Source of the DNA: an uncultured Alphaproteobacteria bacterium
GTDB lineage: Bacteria; Pseudomonadota; Alphaproteobacteria; CAAHEQ01; UBA3637
Assembly (NCBI GenBank): GCA_934203105.1
Contig: CAKPYQ010000021.1
Coordinates: 1 to 17,489, forward strand
Length of the DNA stretch: 17,489 nt
Reading direction: 5' to 3'
Made by a program: the position numbers and the translations under genes. Every line of letters begins with the position of its first letter. Within the stretch, counting starts at the first letter, position 1. The notes under the pieces were generated by a model. It was not told the DNA's origin and made no database searches. It saw only the letters and a list, made by a program, of their open reading frames with translations. Below are positions 6,586 through 13,355 of this stretch, in pieces.

Positions 6586-7011
6586 ATGGAAGAATACCAA
6601 AAATTGATACAAGAAGCATTGCTCGGCGTCGTCCGGACAATTTTAAAAAAAGTGCAAGAAGAAGGATTGCAAGAACCTCATCACTTTTTTATTTCTTTTC
6701 GCACTGATGCGGAGGGAGTCGTTATTCCGGATTTTTTAAAGGCACGCTATCCAAAGGAAATGACTATTGTTTTGCAACATCAATTTGATGATTTAAACGT
6801 CGAATCCGATTCGTTTTCCGTTTTATTGTCTTTTCACGGCAAACCGGAACGTTTGACTGTTCCGTTTAAGGCTTTGCAAGGTTTTGCCGACCCTTCCGAA
6901 CAATTTGCTTTGCAATTTATGCCATCGTTAATGCAGGAAAAGCCCGTGCCTAAAAAGCCTGAAAAACCGGCACAAGTCATTGATTTAGCGGCATTACGGA
7001 ATAAAAAATAA
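6586..7011 (+). CDS. sspB: ClpXP adaptor SspB, alphaproteobacterial type
   Basis: SspB tethers ssrA-tagged proteins to the ClpXP protease. The 141-residue protein opens with MEEYQKLIQEALLGVVR. The SspB-fold core includes HHFFISFRTDAEGVVIPDFL and FSVLLSFHGKPERLTVPF. A proline/lysine-rich linker then leads to the C-terminal segment VIDLAALRNKK, the expected ClpX-docking tail. I chose ATG 6586 because AAGAGG lies just upstream; an ATG at 6526 lies inside the tmRNA 3' region and adds a non-homologous leader. It begins about 25 bases after the tmRNA, so tag and adaptor are probably transcribed together. The stop overlaps the next start as TAATG. Confidence 0.93.
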   Translation: MEEYQKLIQEALLGVVRTILKKVQEEGLQEPHHFFISFRTDAEGVVIPDFLKARYPKEMTIVLQHQFDDLNVESDSFSVLLSFHGKPERLTVPFKALQGFADPSEQFALQFMPSLMQEKPVPKKPEKPAQVIDLAALRNKK

Positions 7012-7226
7012 TGCAAAACAAACATTCGGTTTTAATTTGCGGTCATGCAACCAGTTTTTCTTTGGAAGATCCGTTTTGGCAATTGTTAAAACAGTTGGCC
7101 GATGAAAAAAATTTATCTTTGGCTCAATTAATTACAGACATCGATAAAGGGCGAAAAACCAACCTTTCCAGCGCATTACGCATTTATGTTATCGAACAAT
7201 TACAAAAAAAATTGAAAAAAAAATAA
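7011..7226 (+). CDS. Ribbon-helix-helix domain protein
   Basis: A 71-residue basic protein of the small alphaproteobacterial ribbon-helix-helix family. The beta strand reads HSVLICGHATSFSLE, followed by a helix (PFWQLLKQLADEKNLSLAQLITDID) and a conserved RKTNLSSALRIYVIEQL helix. Such proteins are usually dimeric DNA-binding regulators, but the target here is unknown. Its start codon overlaps the sspB stop (TAATG), so it is translationally coupled. The C-terminus is a lysine run. The promoter of the tRNA-like array starts about 20 bases downstream. Confidence 0.85.
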   Translation: MQNKHSVLICGHATSFSLEDPFWQLLKQLADEKNLSLAQLITDIDKGRKTNLSSALRIYVIEQLQKKLKKK

Positions 7227-7245
7227 AAAAATTGAAAAAAAGTAC

Positions 7246-7274
7246 TTGCAATTTATTTTAAAGTGTATTAGATT
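7246..7274 (+). promoter_or_regulatory. Promoter of the tRNA-like array
   Basis: TTGCAA (7246-7251), 17 bases, then TAGATT (7269-7274), giving a start near 7281, two or three bases before the first cloverleaf. From AAAAAAAGTACTTGCAATTT onward it is almost the same sequence as the tRNA-Thr promoter at 4643-4671, which supports transcription of the array as a stable-RNA operon. Confidence 0.75.
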
Positions 7275-7283
7275 AAGAATTGT

Positions 7284-7355
7284 AAGGCAGATAGCTTAAT
7301 AGAAAAGCGATTGACTCTTAATCAACAGATGAAGGTGCAAATCCTTCGAAGCCTT
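7284..7355 (+). tRNA. tRNA-Lys(CUU)-like RNA, copy 1
   Basis: Cloverleaf with acceptor AAGGC/GCCTT, continued by a mismatched AGA/GAA step. The D-stem is GCTT/AAGC with loop AAUAGAA, the anticodon stem ATTGA/TCAAC (last pair A-C) with loop CUCUUAA, and the T-stem GAAGG/CCTTC with loop UGCAAAU. The anticodon reads CUU (lysine). There is no GG in the D-loop, position 55 is G instead of U, and CCA is not encoded. It abuts copy 2 directly. Whether it is charged or enters translation is unknown. Confidence 0.7.
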
Positions 7356-7427
7356 GCAGAAGATAGCTTAACAGAAAAGCGGTCGACTCTTAATCGACAG
7401 ATGTGGGTGCAAGTCCCGCTGTAAAAA
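7356..7427 (+). tRNA. tRNA-Lys(CUU)-like RNA, copy 2
   Basis: Same architecture as copy 1: D-stem GCTT/AAGC with loop AACAGAA, anticodon stem GTCGA/TCGAC with loop CUCUUAA, and T-stem GTGGG/CCCGC with loop UGCAAGU. Both the anticodon and T stems differ from copy 1 yet still pair, which is covariation evidence for a conserved fold. The acceptor pairing is weak, only GCAG with CTGT borrowing a T-stem base. No CCA is encoded. The 3' boundary is approximate. Confidence 0.65.
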
Positions 7428-7428
7428 A

Positions 7429-7500
7429 AAGAAGAGTAGCTTAACAGAAAAGCGACCGACTCTTAATCGGTGGATAAAGGTGCAAGTCCTTTCTCTTTAA
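7429..7500 (+). tRNA. tRNA-Lys(CUU)-like RNA, copy 3
   Basis: Acceptor GAAGAG/CTCTTT (six pairs including one G-U), D-stem GCTT/AAGC with loop AACAGAA, anticodon stem ACCGA/TCGGT with loop CUCUUAA, and T-stem AAAGG/CCTTT with loop UGCAAGU. This is the best-paired copy, with compensatory changes in the anticodon and T stems relative to copies 1 and 2. It lacks D-loop GG, U55 and an encoded CCA. Confidence 0.7.
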
Positions 7501-7570
7501 AAAAGAGTAGCTTAATAGCAAAGCGGTTGACTCTTAATCAACAAATGAAGGTGCAAATCCTTCCTCAATA
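7501..7570 (+). tRNA. tRNA-Lys(CUU)-like RNA, copy 4
   Basis: D-stem GCTT/AAGC with loop AAUAGCA, anticodon stem GTTGA/TCAAC with loop CUCUUAA, and T-stem GAAGG/CCTTC with loop UGCAAAU. The acceptor is weak (GAG/CTC then mismatches), so this copy may be partly degenerate. It is followed within ten bases by the array terminator. No CCA is encoded. Confidence 0.62.
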
Positions 7571-7607
7571 AAAAAAAGACCTTGCGTTCAAGCAAGGCTT
7601 TTTTTTT
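7571..7607 (+). terminator. Rho-independent terminator of the tRNA-like array
   Basis: CCTTGC (7580-7585) and GCAAGG (7592-7597) flank a six-base loop and are followed by C and nine Ts. An A-run precedes the stem, so it could act in both directions. Confidence 0.88.
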
Positions 7608-7630
7608 ATGCAAAATAATTCTTTTTTTGC

Positions 7631-7660
7631 TGGACAAACAGCCGCGTTTTCAAGTATGCT
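7631..7660 (+). promoter_or_regulatory. Promoter of the LON-domain/ftsK/lolA operon
   Basis: TGGACA (7631-7636), an 18-base spacer and TATGCT (7655-7660). The -10 box ends 6 bases before the first start codon at 7667, so transcription would begin at or next to the ATG, giving a leaderless mRNA. Confidence 0.6.
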
Positions 7661-7666
7661 GTAAAT

Positions 7667-8308
7667 ATGATGAAACCAGTAAAACTTTTTGATTTAAATA
7701 TGGGGCAATTACCCGATGAATTGCCGATGTTGCCTTTGGCGGAAATGGTGTTGATGCCGGAGGGTAAATTTTCGATTCGCTTAACCGATTATCGACAAAT
7801 TACAATGATTTTTTGGGCTTTGGCGCATGGCCGAATGATGGCGATTATCCAAACCAAAAATGATAAGAAAGTCTATACAAAGGGCTGTGCCGCACGAATC
7901 TGCGGCTTTAATGAAAACGAAGACGACAGCCTGATGGTGCATTTGACCGGCGTTTGTCGATTCGATGTTGTGGATCAAAAGACGAATGATACGTTTCCGA
8001 TTGTTAAAGTAAATTATACGCCTTTTGCATCTGATATGACGCCGGCAGAAAACATCAACAAAAAAGAATTGCTTTATGCTTTGGACCTTTATTTAAAAAT
8101 CAAGCACGTCGATATTGATGTTGAATTATTGGAAAAATTATCCGCACGCCGTTTAATTGCGACTTTAGCGTCCATTTTGCCTTTTGAAGCGACGGAAAAA
8201 CAAGCATTGCTGGAATGCGGAGACATTAAACATTGTATGCAAACGTTGCTGACGATTTTAAAGATGAATTCGGCAACCGACGGCGATGAAAGAAGAAGAA
8301 AATGCTAA
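7667..8308 (+). CDS. LON substrate-binding-domain protein
   Basis: A 213-residue stand-alone version of the N-terminal substrate-recognition domain of Lon protease, without ATPase or peptidase. LPDELPMLPLAEMVLMPEG (about 15-33) is the typical opening strand pattern, followed by mixed beta structure and a helical C-terminal half ending LASILPFEATEKQALLE. Family members are common in Alphaproteobacteria and their function is not settled; a role in presenting substrates or binding peptides is inference. There is no Shine-Dalgarno sequence, and two tandem ATGs (7667, 7670) lie 6 bases after a -10 box, suggesting leaderless translation. The end overlaps ftsK by 7 bases (ATGCTAA). Confidence 0.88.
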   Translation: MMKPVKLFDLNMGQLPDELPMLPLAEMVLMPEGKFSIRLTDYRQITMIFWALAHGRMMAIIQTKNDKKVYTKGCAARICGFNENEDDSLMVHLTGVCRFDVVDQKTNDTFPIVKVNYTPFASDMTPAENINKKELLYALDLYLKIKHVDIDVELLEKLSARRLIATLASILPFEATEKQALLECGDIKHCMQTLLTILKMNSATDGDERRRKC

Positions 8309-10473
8309 CCAAAATAATTCATTTTTTAAAGCTTTCGCTTTATGCTGTTCTGATTTTGGCATTTGCGATAATTTTAATTTCATATCACCCGACAGACGCA
8401 TCATTGAATACGGCCTCGTCAAATCCGGCCCAAAATTACTTGGGCGTGTTTGGCGCATATATGGCCGACATTTTTATGCAAACGTTTGGGCTGGGCACTT
8501 GGTTGTTTGTTTTATTTGCCGTCGCCGGTTTTGCGTTCAAAGTGTTAAATCGCGATCGGCATCTGGTTTGGTTAAAGCGCTTTGTGTGCGTTTTTTTGGT
8601 TTTTCTCTTTTGCCTTTTGTGTGCCCCCACCGATAACGGCGGCGTCATCGGCGCTTTGCTTTTCAGATACTTGCCCTTATTGCCAAGCGTGCTTGTATTT
8701 ATTCTGTGGTGCTTATTTTTCGCGGGATTGGTGTTTGTGTTGGACGTTCCGGTCAAGCTGATTTGCGAATGGGTATGCTATTATTCGCGGTTATTACTCA
8801 ATCGTTTTTCACAGCCGGAAGAATTATCCCCCGCTTTGCCAAAGCCTGCACCGTTGCCCAAAAAGCCTGCTACGCCCAAACCGGTCCAGCAAAAGAAAAC
8901 AAAAGCTGTCAGCGCGTTGCCAAGTGCGCCCACACGCAAAAAAACGGCTGACGGTTTTGTTTTGCCTTCGCCTGACTTATTAGACGAGCCGAAAGCTCAA
9001 AACAAAGAAAACTTAAGCCGTGAGATGATGGATAAGATATCGCACAAGTTAGAGGAAGTTTTAGCCGAATTTCATGTCAAAGGAAACATTGTGCGCGTCA
9101 GCCCGGGTCCGGTTGTTACTTTATACGAATTTGAACCGGCCGCCGGAATTAAGACGTCGCGTGTGGTCGGATTGGCCGATGATTTGGCGCGTGCAATGAG
9201 TGTTGTTTCTGTGCGTATGGCGGTTGTTCCCGGCACTTCGGTCATTGGGATTGAACTGCCGAACAAGGTCCGTCAAACCGTTTACATCAAAGAAATCGTT
9301 AACACCGATTATTTTGCCAACAAAGATGGTGCCTTGCCTTTAATTTTGGGCAAAGACATTGCCGGCAGTCCGGTCATTGAAGATTTAGCAAAAATGCCGC
9401 ATTTGTTGGTGGCCGGCACAACCGGTTCCGGCAAATCCGTCGGAATTAACACGATGATTTTGTCTTTGCTTTATCGCTTTACCCCCAGCCAATGCCGATT
9501 GATCATGGTTGACCCGAAAATGTTGGAATTGTCTGTTTACAACGGAATACCGCATTTATTGACGCCGGTTGTGACCGAACCCGGCAAAGCGATTGTCGCG
9601 TTAAAATGGACAGTAAAAGAAATGGACGACCGTTATCGTGCTATGGCAACTTTGGGTGTACGCAACATCGACGGCTATAACAAAAAAATATCCGATGCGA
9701 TTGCCGGGGGACAAAAATTAGAGCGTCAAGTTCAAACCGGATTTGATCCGGAAACGGGGCGCCCGATTATCGAAAAGCAAGAAATTGAATTAAAGCCCTT
9801 GCCCTATATTGTTGTCATTGTTGATGAAATGGCGGATTTGATGTTGACGGCGGGCAAAGAAGTCGATATTGCCGTTCAACGCATTGCACAAAAAGCGCGT
9901 GCGTCGGGCATTCATTTGATTATGGCAACGCAGCGTCCGTCTGTTGACGTGATCACAGGTACGATCAAAGCCAACTTCCCCAGCCGGATTTCTTTCCAAG
10001 TGACCAGCAAAATTGACAGCCGTACAATTTTGGGCGAACAAGGCGCAGAACAATTATTAGGCCGCGGTGATATGTTGTTTATGCCATCGGGTAAACGACC
10101 AAAGCGTGTTCACGGACCGTTTGTCAGTGATGAAGAAGTCGAGCGCGTTGTGTCTTATTTAAAAACGCAAGGAGAGGCTCAATATAACGAAGCCGTAACA
10201 ATTGATGACAACCCCGACGAACCGATTGATGAAGGCGCTGTCTTTGATCGTTCGGCTATGGGTGGCGCCGGTGGTGGCAATGGCGATTTATATGAACAAG
10301 CCGTACAAATTGTTTTGGCTGACAAACGCCCGACTATCAGCTATATTCAACGCAAGCTTGGCATCGGGTATAACAGAGCGGCTGATTTAATTGACCGTAT
10401 GGAGCATGAAGGCATTGTATCGGCAGCATCGCCGACGGGGCGCAGAGAAATTTTAATTGGTGGAGATAAATAA
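8302..10473 (+). CDS. ftsK: DNA translocase FtsK
   Basis: FtsK is the septal DNA pump that moves chromosome termini and activates XerCD recombination at division. Its 723 residues have an N-terminal membrane domain with about four hydrophobic segments (within 11-27, 66-80, 93-107 and 126-147). A short proline/lysine/alanine-rich linker (about 172-215) follows, then alpha and RecA-like beta domains with Walker A GTTGSGKS at 372-379 and Walker B VIVDEMADL at 505-513. A C-terminal winged-helix gamma domain (about 662-720) would read polar DNA motifs. The linker is short compared with E. coli FtsK but ordinary for Alphaproteobacteria. The start overlaps the LON-domain gene by 7 bases and the stop overlaps lolA (TAATG). 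Confidence 0.97.
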   Translation: MLTKIIHFLKLSLYAVLILAFAIILISYHPTDASLNTASSNPAQNYLGVFGAYMADIFMQTFGLGTWLFVLFAVAGFAFKVLNRDRHLVWLKRFVCVFLVFLFCLLCAPTDNGGVIGALLFRYLPLLPSVLVFILWCLFFAGLVFVLDVPVKLICEWVCYYSRLLLNRFSQPEELSPALPKPAPLPKKPATPKPVQQKKTKAVSALPSAPTRKKTADGFVLPSPDLLDEPKAQNKENLSREMMDKISHKLEEVLAEFHVKGNIVRVSPGPVVTLYEFEPAAGIKTSRVVGLADDLARAMSVVSVRMAVVPGTSVIGIELPNKVRQTVYIKEIVNTDYFANKDGALPLILGKDIAGSPVIEDLAKMPHLLVAGTTGSGKSVGINTMILSLLYRFTPSQCRLIMVDPKMLELSVYNGIPHLLTPVVTEPGKAIVALKWTVKEMDDRYRAMATLGVRNIDGYNKKISDAIAGGQKLERQVQTGFDPETGRPIIEKQEIELKPLPYIVVIVDEMADLMLTAGKEVDIAVQRIAQKARASGIHLIMATQRPSVDVITGTIKANFPSRISFQVTSKIDSRTILGEQGAEQLLGRGDMLFMPSGKRPKRVHGPFVSDEEVERVVSYLKTQGEAQYNEAVTIDDNPDEPIDEGAVFDRSAMGGAGGGNGDLYEQAVQIVLADKRPTISYIQRKLGIGYNRAADLIDRMEHEGIVSAASPTGRREILIGGDK

Positions 10474-11087
10474 TGAAAAAGACATTTTTTGTTTTATTGG
10501 CTGTACTGTTGATGGGAATAAATGCAAATGCGACCATTCCCGACAAATTAAACACACCGGAAAATCGCGCGATTTTAAACAAAGTCGAGCAAATGTTGCG
10601 TTCGATAAAAACGCTGCAAAGCCGTTTTTCGGAGTTCACCAGCAAAGATGGTGACTTTATGAAACATGGTAATTTTTATTTATCACGCCCCAACAAAATG
10701 CGCTTAATTTACGACGCGCCGGCAAAAATCGAATTCATTGCCGACGGGCAATACTTTATTTATTATGACAAAAGCTTTGATCAAATATCATACTTGGAAA
10801 TCGACCAAACACCGGCGGCCATTTTATTAAAGCCGAACTTTACCTTTGACGATCCGGAATTTTTGGTCACGGGGATTGAGCAGGAATTGGACGAATACCG
10901 TATTTCTGCCGTTAAAAATAAAGAGCCGGAATTGGGAGAATTAACATTGATTACCGGTATTGATCCCGTTGATTTTCGGCAATGGGAGTTGGTCGATGCA
11001 AAGGGCATCAAATCGACGGTCGGATTATATGAAACAAAGTTAAATCAACCGGTTGATGAAAGCTTATTTATATTCAAAAAAGAATGA
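10473..11087 (+). CDS. lolA: Periplasmic lipoprotein carrier LolA
   Basis: LolA shuttles lipoproteins from the inner-membrane LolCDE complex across the periplasm. The 204-residue precursor has a signal peptide (MKKTFFVLLAVLLMGINANA, cleavage after about residue 20). The LolA body includes LQSRFSEFTSKDGDF and GNFYLSRPNKMRLIYDAPAK. The start overlaps the ftsK stop (TAATG) with GGTGGAG upstream. ftsK-lolA adjacency is a common bacterial arrangement. It converges on the metallopeptidase gene with a 46-base gap in which I see no clear terminator. Confidence 0.93.
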   Translation: MKKTFFVLLAVLLMGINANATIPDKLNTPENRAILNKVEQMLRSIKTLQSRFSEFTSKDGDFMKHGNFYLSRPNKMRLIYDAPAKIEFIADGQYFIYYDKSFDQISYLEIDQTPAAILLKPNFTFDDPEFLVTGIEQELDEYRISAVKNKEPELGELTLITGIDPVDFRQWELVDAKGIKSTVGLYETKLNQPVDESLFIFKKE

Positions 11088-11133
11088 TTTTTTTGCTCTG
11101 CGGTTAAAGCAAGCCAAAGCGAGCGGCAAAACC

Positions 11134-12294
11134 TTAATCCCGACCGTGTTGCGCGGCGTTAAATAAAGCTTTGTTAAGCTGTCCGTTTTGGCTTAACTTT
11201 TGGGGAGCCGTTGGATCCGTAATGCCGATTGCGGCAAATTGCTTTAACAATTCTTTATCGTCCACCTTATGCGCCAAATCAATCAAGTTATGGTGAAGCA
11301 CGGCTTTATCTTTTTCGTTTTTCATCTCTTTGCTTAACGTTGCCAGTGTTAGGAAAAGATGAAAAAATCGGACTTTACTTTGGGCTGAAAATTGAGGATA
11401 GCTTTTCCGTACATCAGCAAACACATTATGCGATACTATTTTTTCCGTATCCAATATCCGAACAACTTTGTTTTTGGCGTCAATATCACCAGAGGCCATA
11501 TATAACCCCATTGCGTTTTCAAAACAACATATCGGATCGGAAATGCGCGGCGATTTTTTCAATGCGTCCAAAGCTTGGGTTTTCTCCTCATCGGAAAAGT
11601 TCAGCGTTTCTGGAATTTGCGAAGCTGTTATATCCCTATCATTTTCTTCATCAATCACAGCCACTTGATCATAGTCTTTTCGATAGCTGTCCTTATAGCC
11701 GTTGTAGAAATCCTGTTCATAAAGATTGATTATTGCTTTTGAAATGTTTTCTTTTTGATAGGTTTCCCAACTTAAACCGGCTTTACCCGCGGCAAGATCT
11801 TCAACAAAACTTTCGAACAAATAAGCGTGCGCTTCTAATAAATAATTAAGCTGATGATAGCCAAGCCCATTTTCTTTTTTTAATTTTTCTCTCAACGCCA
11901 TTGTTTCATCGGAAGATTGCTCCGCGTGCTTTAATTCGTGCGCCAATTTTTTTAAAAGATCCTTTCCGCTCGCAGCTTCAAAACAGACGGTGTTAGTGGC
12001 GGGTACAAAAAATGCGCCGACTTTTCCGTTACAGTCCATTCCCAAACCGGTTGCATCAATTGTCAACCGTTTTAAATCCTTTCGCGTCGGAAAGGATTTA
12101 AAAAGCGGCGGTACGTTTTCATTTAATTGATACAATTGGCCCATTGCGTTTTTCAACTCTTGGCCTTGCACAAATAAAGCATTATCATGCTCGGACAAAA
12201 AGTCCTGAAACATCCTGTATTTTAATTTTCCGGCTTTAGTGGTATATTTGACGACAATCTGCGCCAAAGCATTTTTTTGTATTTTCATAGTCAT
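11134..12294 (-). CDS. Putative zinc metallopeptidase-like protein (HExxH)
   Basis: I do not recognise this 386-residue protein with certainty. It has a zinc-peptidase-like motif HELKH at 119-123 inside KKLAHELKHAEQ. A glutamate in LLEAHAY at 154 could be the third ligand, as in gluzincin-like domains. This resembles the putative metallopeptidase domains of uncharacterised alphaproteobacterial proteins such as DUF6782; that match is from memory. The C-terminal half is helical and charged with no known motif. There is no signal peptide or membrane segment. No Shine-Dalgarno sequence precedes the ATG, and a second ATG lies two codons in. It follows the ankyrin lipoprotein by 20 bases, so translation may depend on the upstream gene. 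Confidence 0.75.
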   Translation of the reverse strand: MTMKIQKNALAQIVVKYTTKAGKLKYRMFQDFLSEHDNALFVQGQELKNAMGQLYQLNENVPPLFKSFPTRKDLKRLTIDATGLGMDCNGKVGAFFVPATNTVCFEAASGKDLLKKLAHELKHAEQSSDETMALREKLKKENGLGYHQLNYLLEAHAYLFESFVEDLAAGKAGLSWETYQKENISKAIINLYEQDFYNGYKDSYRKDYDQVAVIDEENDRDITASQIPETLNFSDEEKTQALDALKKSPRISDPICCFENAMGLYMASGDIDAKNKVVRILDTEKIVSHNVFADVRKSYPQFSAQSKVRFFHLFLTLATLSKEMKNEKDKAVLHHNLIDLAHKVDDKELLKQFAAIGITDPTAPQKLSQNGQLNKALFNAAQHGRD

Positions 12295-12314
12295 TTTTTT
12301 GGGATCGTAAGAAG

Positions 12315-12950
12315 TTAACGCGTATAATATCCGCCATCATTTTTCAACACATCTACGTTAAAATTTGAAAATGTCGATACGGCTTTGCCACTTGTAGCGC
12401 CTTTGGATTTCAAAAACTCAACGCCTTCTTTGTTCTTGCTGAACACCATATAATCCAAAACTTTATGCCCCAAATATGTGGTTGCATTCACGTCAGCACC
12501 CGCTTTAACCAATTCTTTTACAACGTCACAATGCCCATAACGCGCCGCCATTGTCAACGGTGTTTCTTCGACACAATTTTGCATATTTACTTTCGCGCCG
12601 GCAGCAATTAAGCTTTGCACGATCTTTGTTTTACCCTCGCGCGCCGCAAGCATCAAAGCACTGTCGGAATTCTTCCAAGTCTTAGCAACAGTTATATTCG
12701 GATCGGCGCCGGCAGCAAGCAACGCATCTACAACGTTTACGTTTCCACTGGCGACGGCCAAATATAAAGGCGTTTCCGTATTTATGTTTTTCCCGTTAAC
12801 ATTTTTGCCCTGTTTAACTAAACGAGTGACGGACTCAATATTGCCTTCCTTGGCCGCCTTATGCAATCGCGAGTCGCAAGCGGTAGAAAAAGCAAGAACT
12901 CCCAACACGGCAAAAAAGCTGATTGTTTTACGAAAATTCTTTTTAATCAT
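12315..12950 (-). CDS. Ankyrin-repeat lipoprotein
   Basis: A 211-residue envelope protein. A hydrophobic signal segment (about 11-25) ends in a lipobox-like FSTAC, with serine at -3, which is unusual but tolerated. About four ankyrin repeats follow, visible as ETPLYLAVASGNVNVVDALLAAGADPN, SALMLAAREGKTKIVQSLIAAGA and ETPLTMAARYGHCDVVKELVKAGADVN units, then a degenerate repeat. Ankyrin domains bind partner proteins. I chose the ATG at 12950 because GGAGG lies 5 bases upstream; the ATG four codons earlier overlaps that site. It is the first gene of a likely two-gene operon with the putative metallopeptidase and has a strong promoter at 12977-13006. Confidence 0.88.
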   Translation of the reverse strand: MIKKNFRKTISFFAVLGVLAFSTACDSRLHKAAKEGNIESVTRLVKQGKNVNGKNINTETPLYLAVASGNVNVVDALLAAGADPNITVAKTWKNSDSALMLAAREGKTKIVQSLIAAGAKVNMQNCVEETPLTMAARYGHCDVVKELVKAGADVNATTYLGHKVLDYMVFSKNKEGVEFLKSKGATSGKAVSTFSNFNVDVLKNDGGYYTR

Positions 12951-12976
12951 AGTATCCTCCATTTTATTTTAACTCT

Positions 12977-13006
12977 ATTCTATCACAAAGTTTTATATTT
13001 TGTCAA
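12977..13006 (-). promoter_or_regulatory. Promoter of the ankyrin/metallopeptidase operon
   Basis: On the minus strand, TTGACA (13001-13006), an 18-base spacer and TAGAAT (12977-12982), 26 bases before the start codon. Confidence 0.75.
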
Positions 13007-13073
13007 GCTTTTTGTTTTATAGACAACCCGTAGATGGGATTGACAAGTTGAACAAGCATACGCGCGTTTTATT

Positions 13074-13184
13074 TTGTCGCAGAAATTCGAAGTTATTTGG
13101 TTAAAAGATGAAGAAATGGAGCGGGTGAAGAACGCAGCACAACAAATCTGCCACAAGGCTGATTTTTGTGATGATAGTCAATGA
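13074..13184 (+). other. Possible remnant reading frame (36 codons)
   Basis: A short frame from TTG 13074 to TGA 13184 reads LSQKFEVIWLKDEEMERV and onward, with an ordinary amino-acid mix. The frame is open upstream to a TGA near 13040, but there is no ATG and no Shine-Dalgarno sequence. It contains the att-like duplication at 13117-13130. It could be the decayed end of a gene or chance. The rest of 12963-13281 holds a promoter, an imperfect hairpin and no other recognisable gene. Confidence 0.2.
13117..13130. repeat. att-like duplicate of the tRNA-Gly 3' end
   Basis: The 14 bases TGGAGCGGGTGAAG are identical to 13282-13295, the last 14 bases of tRNA-Gly read on the plus strand. The match starts exactly at the CCA terminus. 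Such duplications are the usual trace of integrase-mediated insertion at a tRNA 3' end. No integrase is visible nearby. Confidence 0.5.
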
Positions 13185-13189
13185 GACTT

Positions 13190-13224
13190 GGTTTGTTAAG
13201 GTTTAAAAAAACCGCAAACAAACC
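13190..13224. other. Imperfect hairpin
   Basis: GGTTTGTT-AA-GGTTT and AAACC-GCA-AACAAACC form a 13-pair stem with an internal loop and a four-A cap. It lacks a clear T-run on either side, so I do not call it a terminator. Confidence 0.5.
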
Positions 13225-13281
13225 TTAGTCGGAATTGGTTTCCCGAACCCGAAAAAATAATGCTAAATAAATTGGATTGTT

Positions 13282-13355
13282 TGGAGCGGGTGAAGGGAAT
13301 CGAACCCTCGTCTTAAGCTTGGGAAGCTTCCGCTCTACCATTGAGCTACACCCGC
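13282..13355 (-). tRNA. tRNA-Gly (CCC)
   Basis: Cloverleaf with acceptor GCGGGTG/CACCCGC, D-loop AATGGTA, anticodon loop UUCCCAA (anticodon CCC), T-loop UUCGAUU, discriminator U and encoded CCA. The last anticodon-stem pair is G-A. It is transcribed in the same direction as the lipoprotein gene upstream. Between them is only a 9-base-pair inverted repeat (13356-13379), so it may be processed from a shared transcript. Confidence 0.94.

Noticed and set aside
7284..7570. CRISPR array or simple tandem repeat interpretation of the four-copy array
   Set aside because: There are no unique spacers; variation is concentrated in paired stem positions with compensation, and each unit folds as a cloverleaf.
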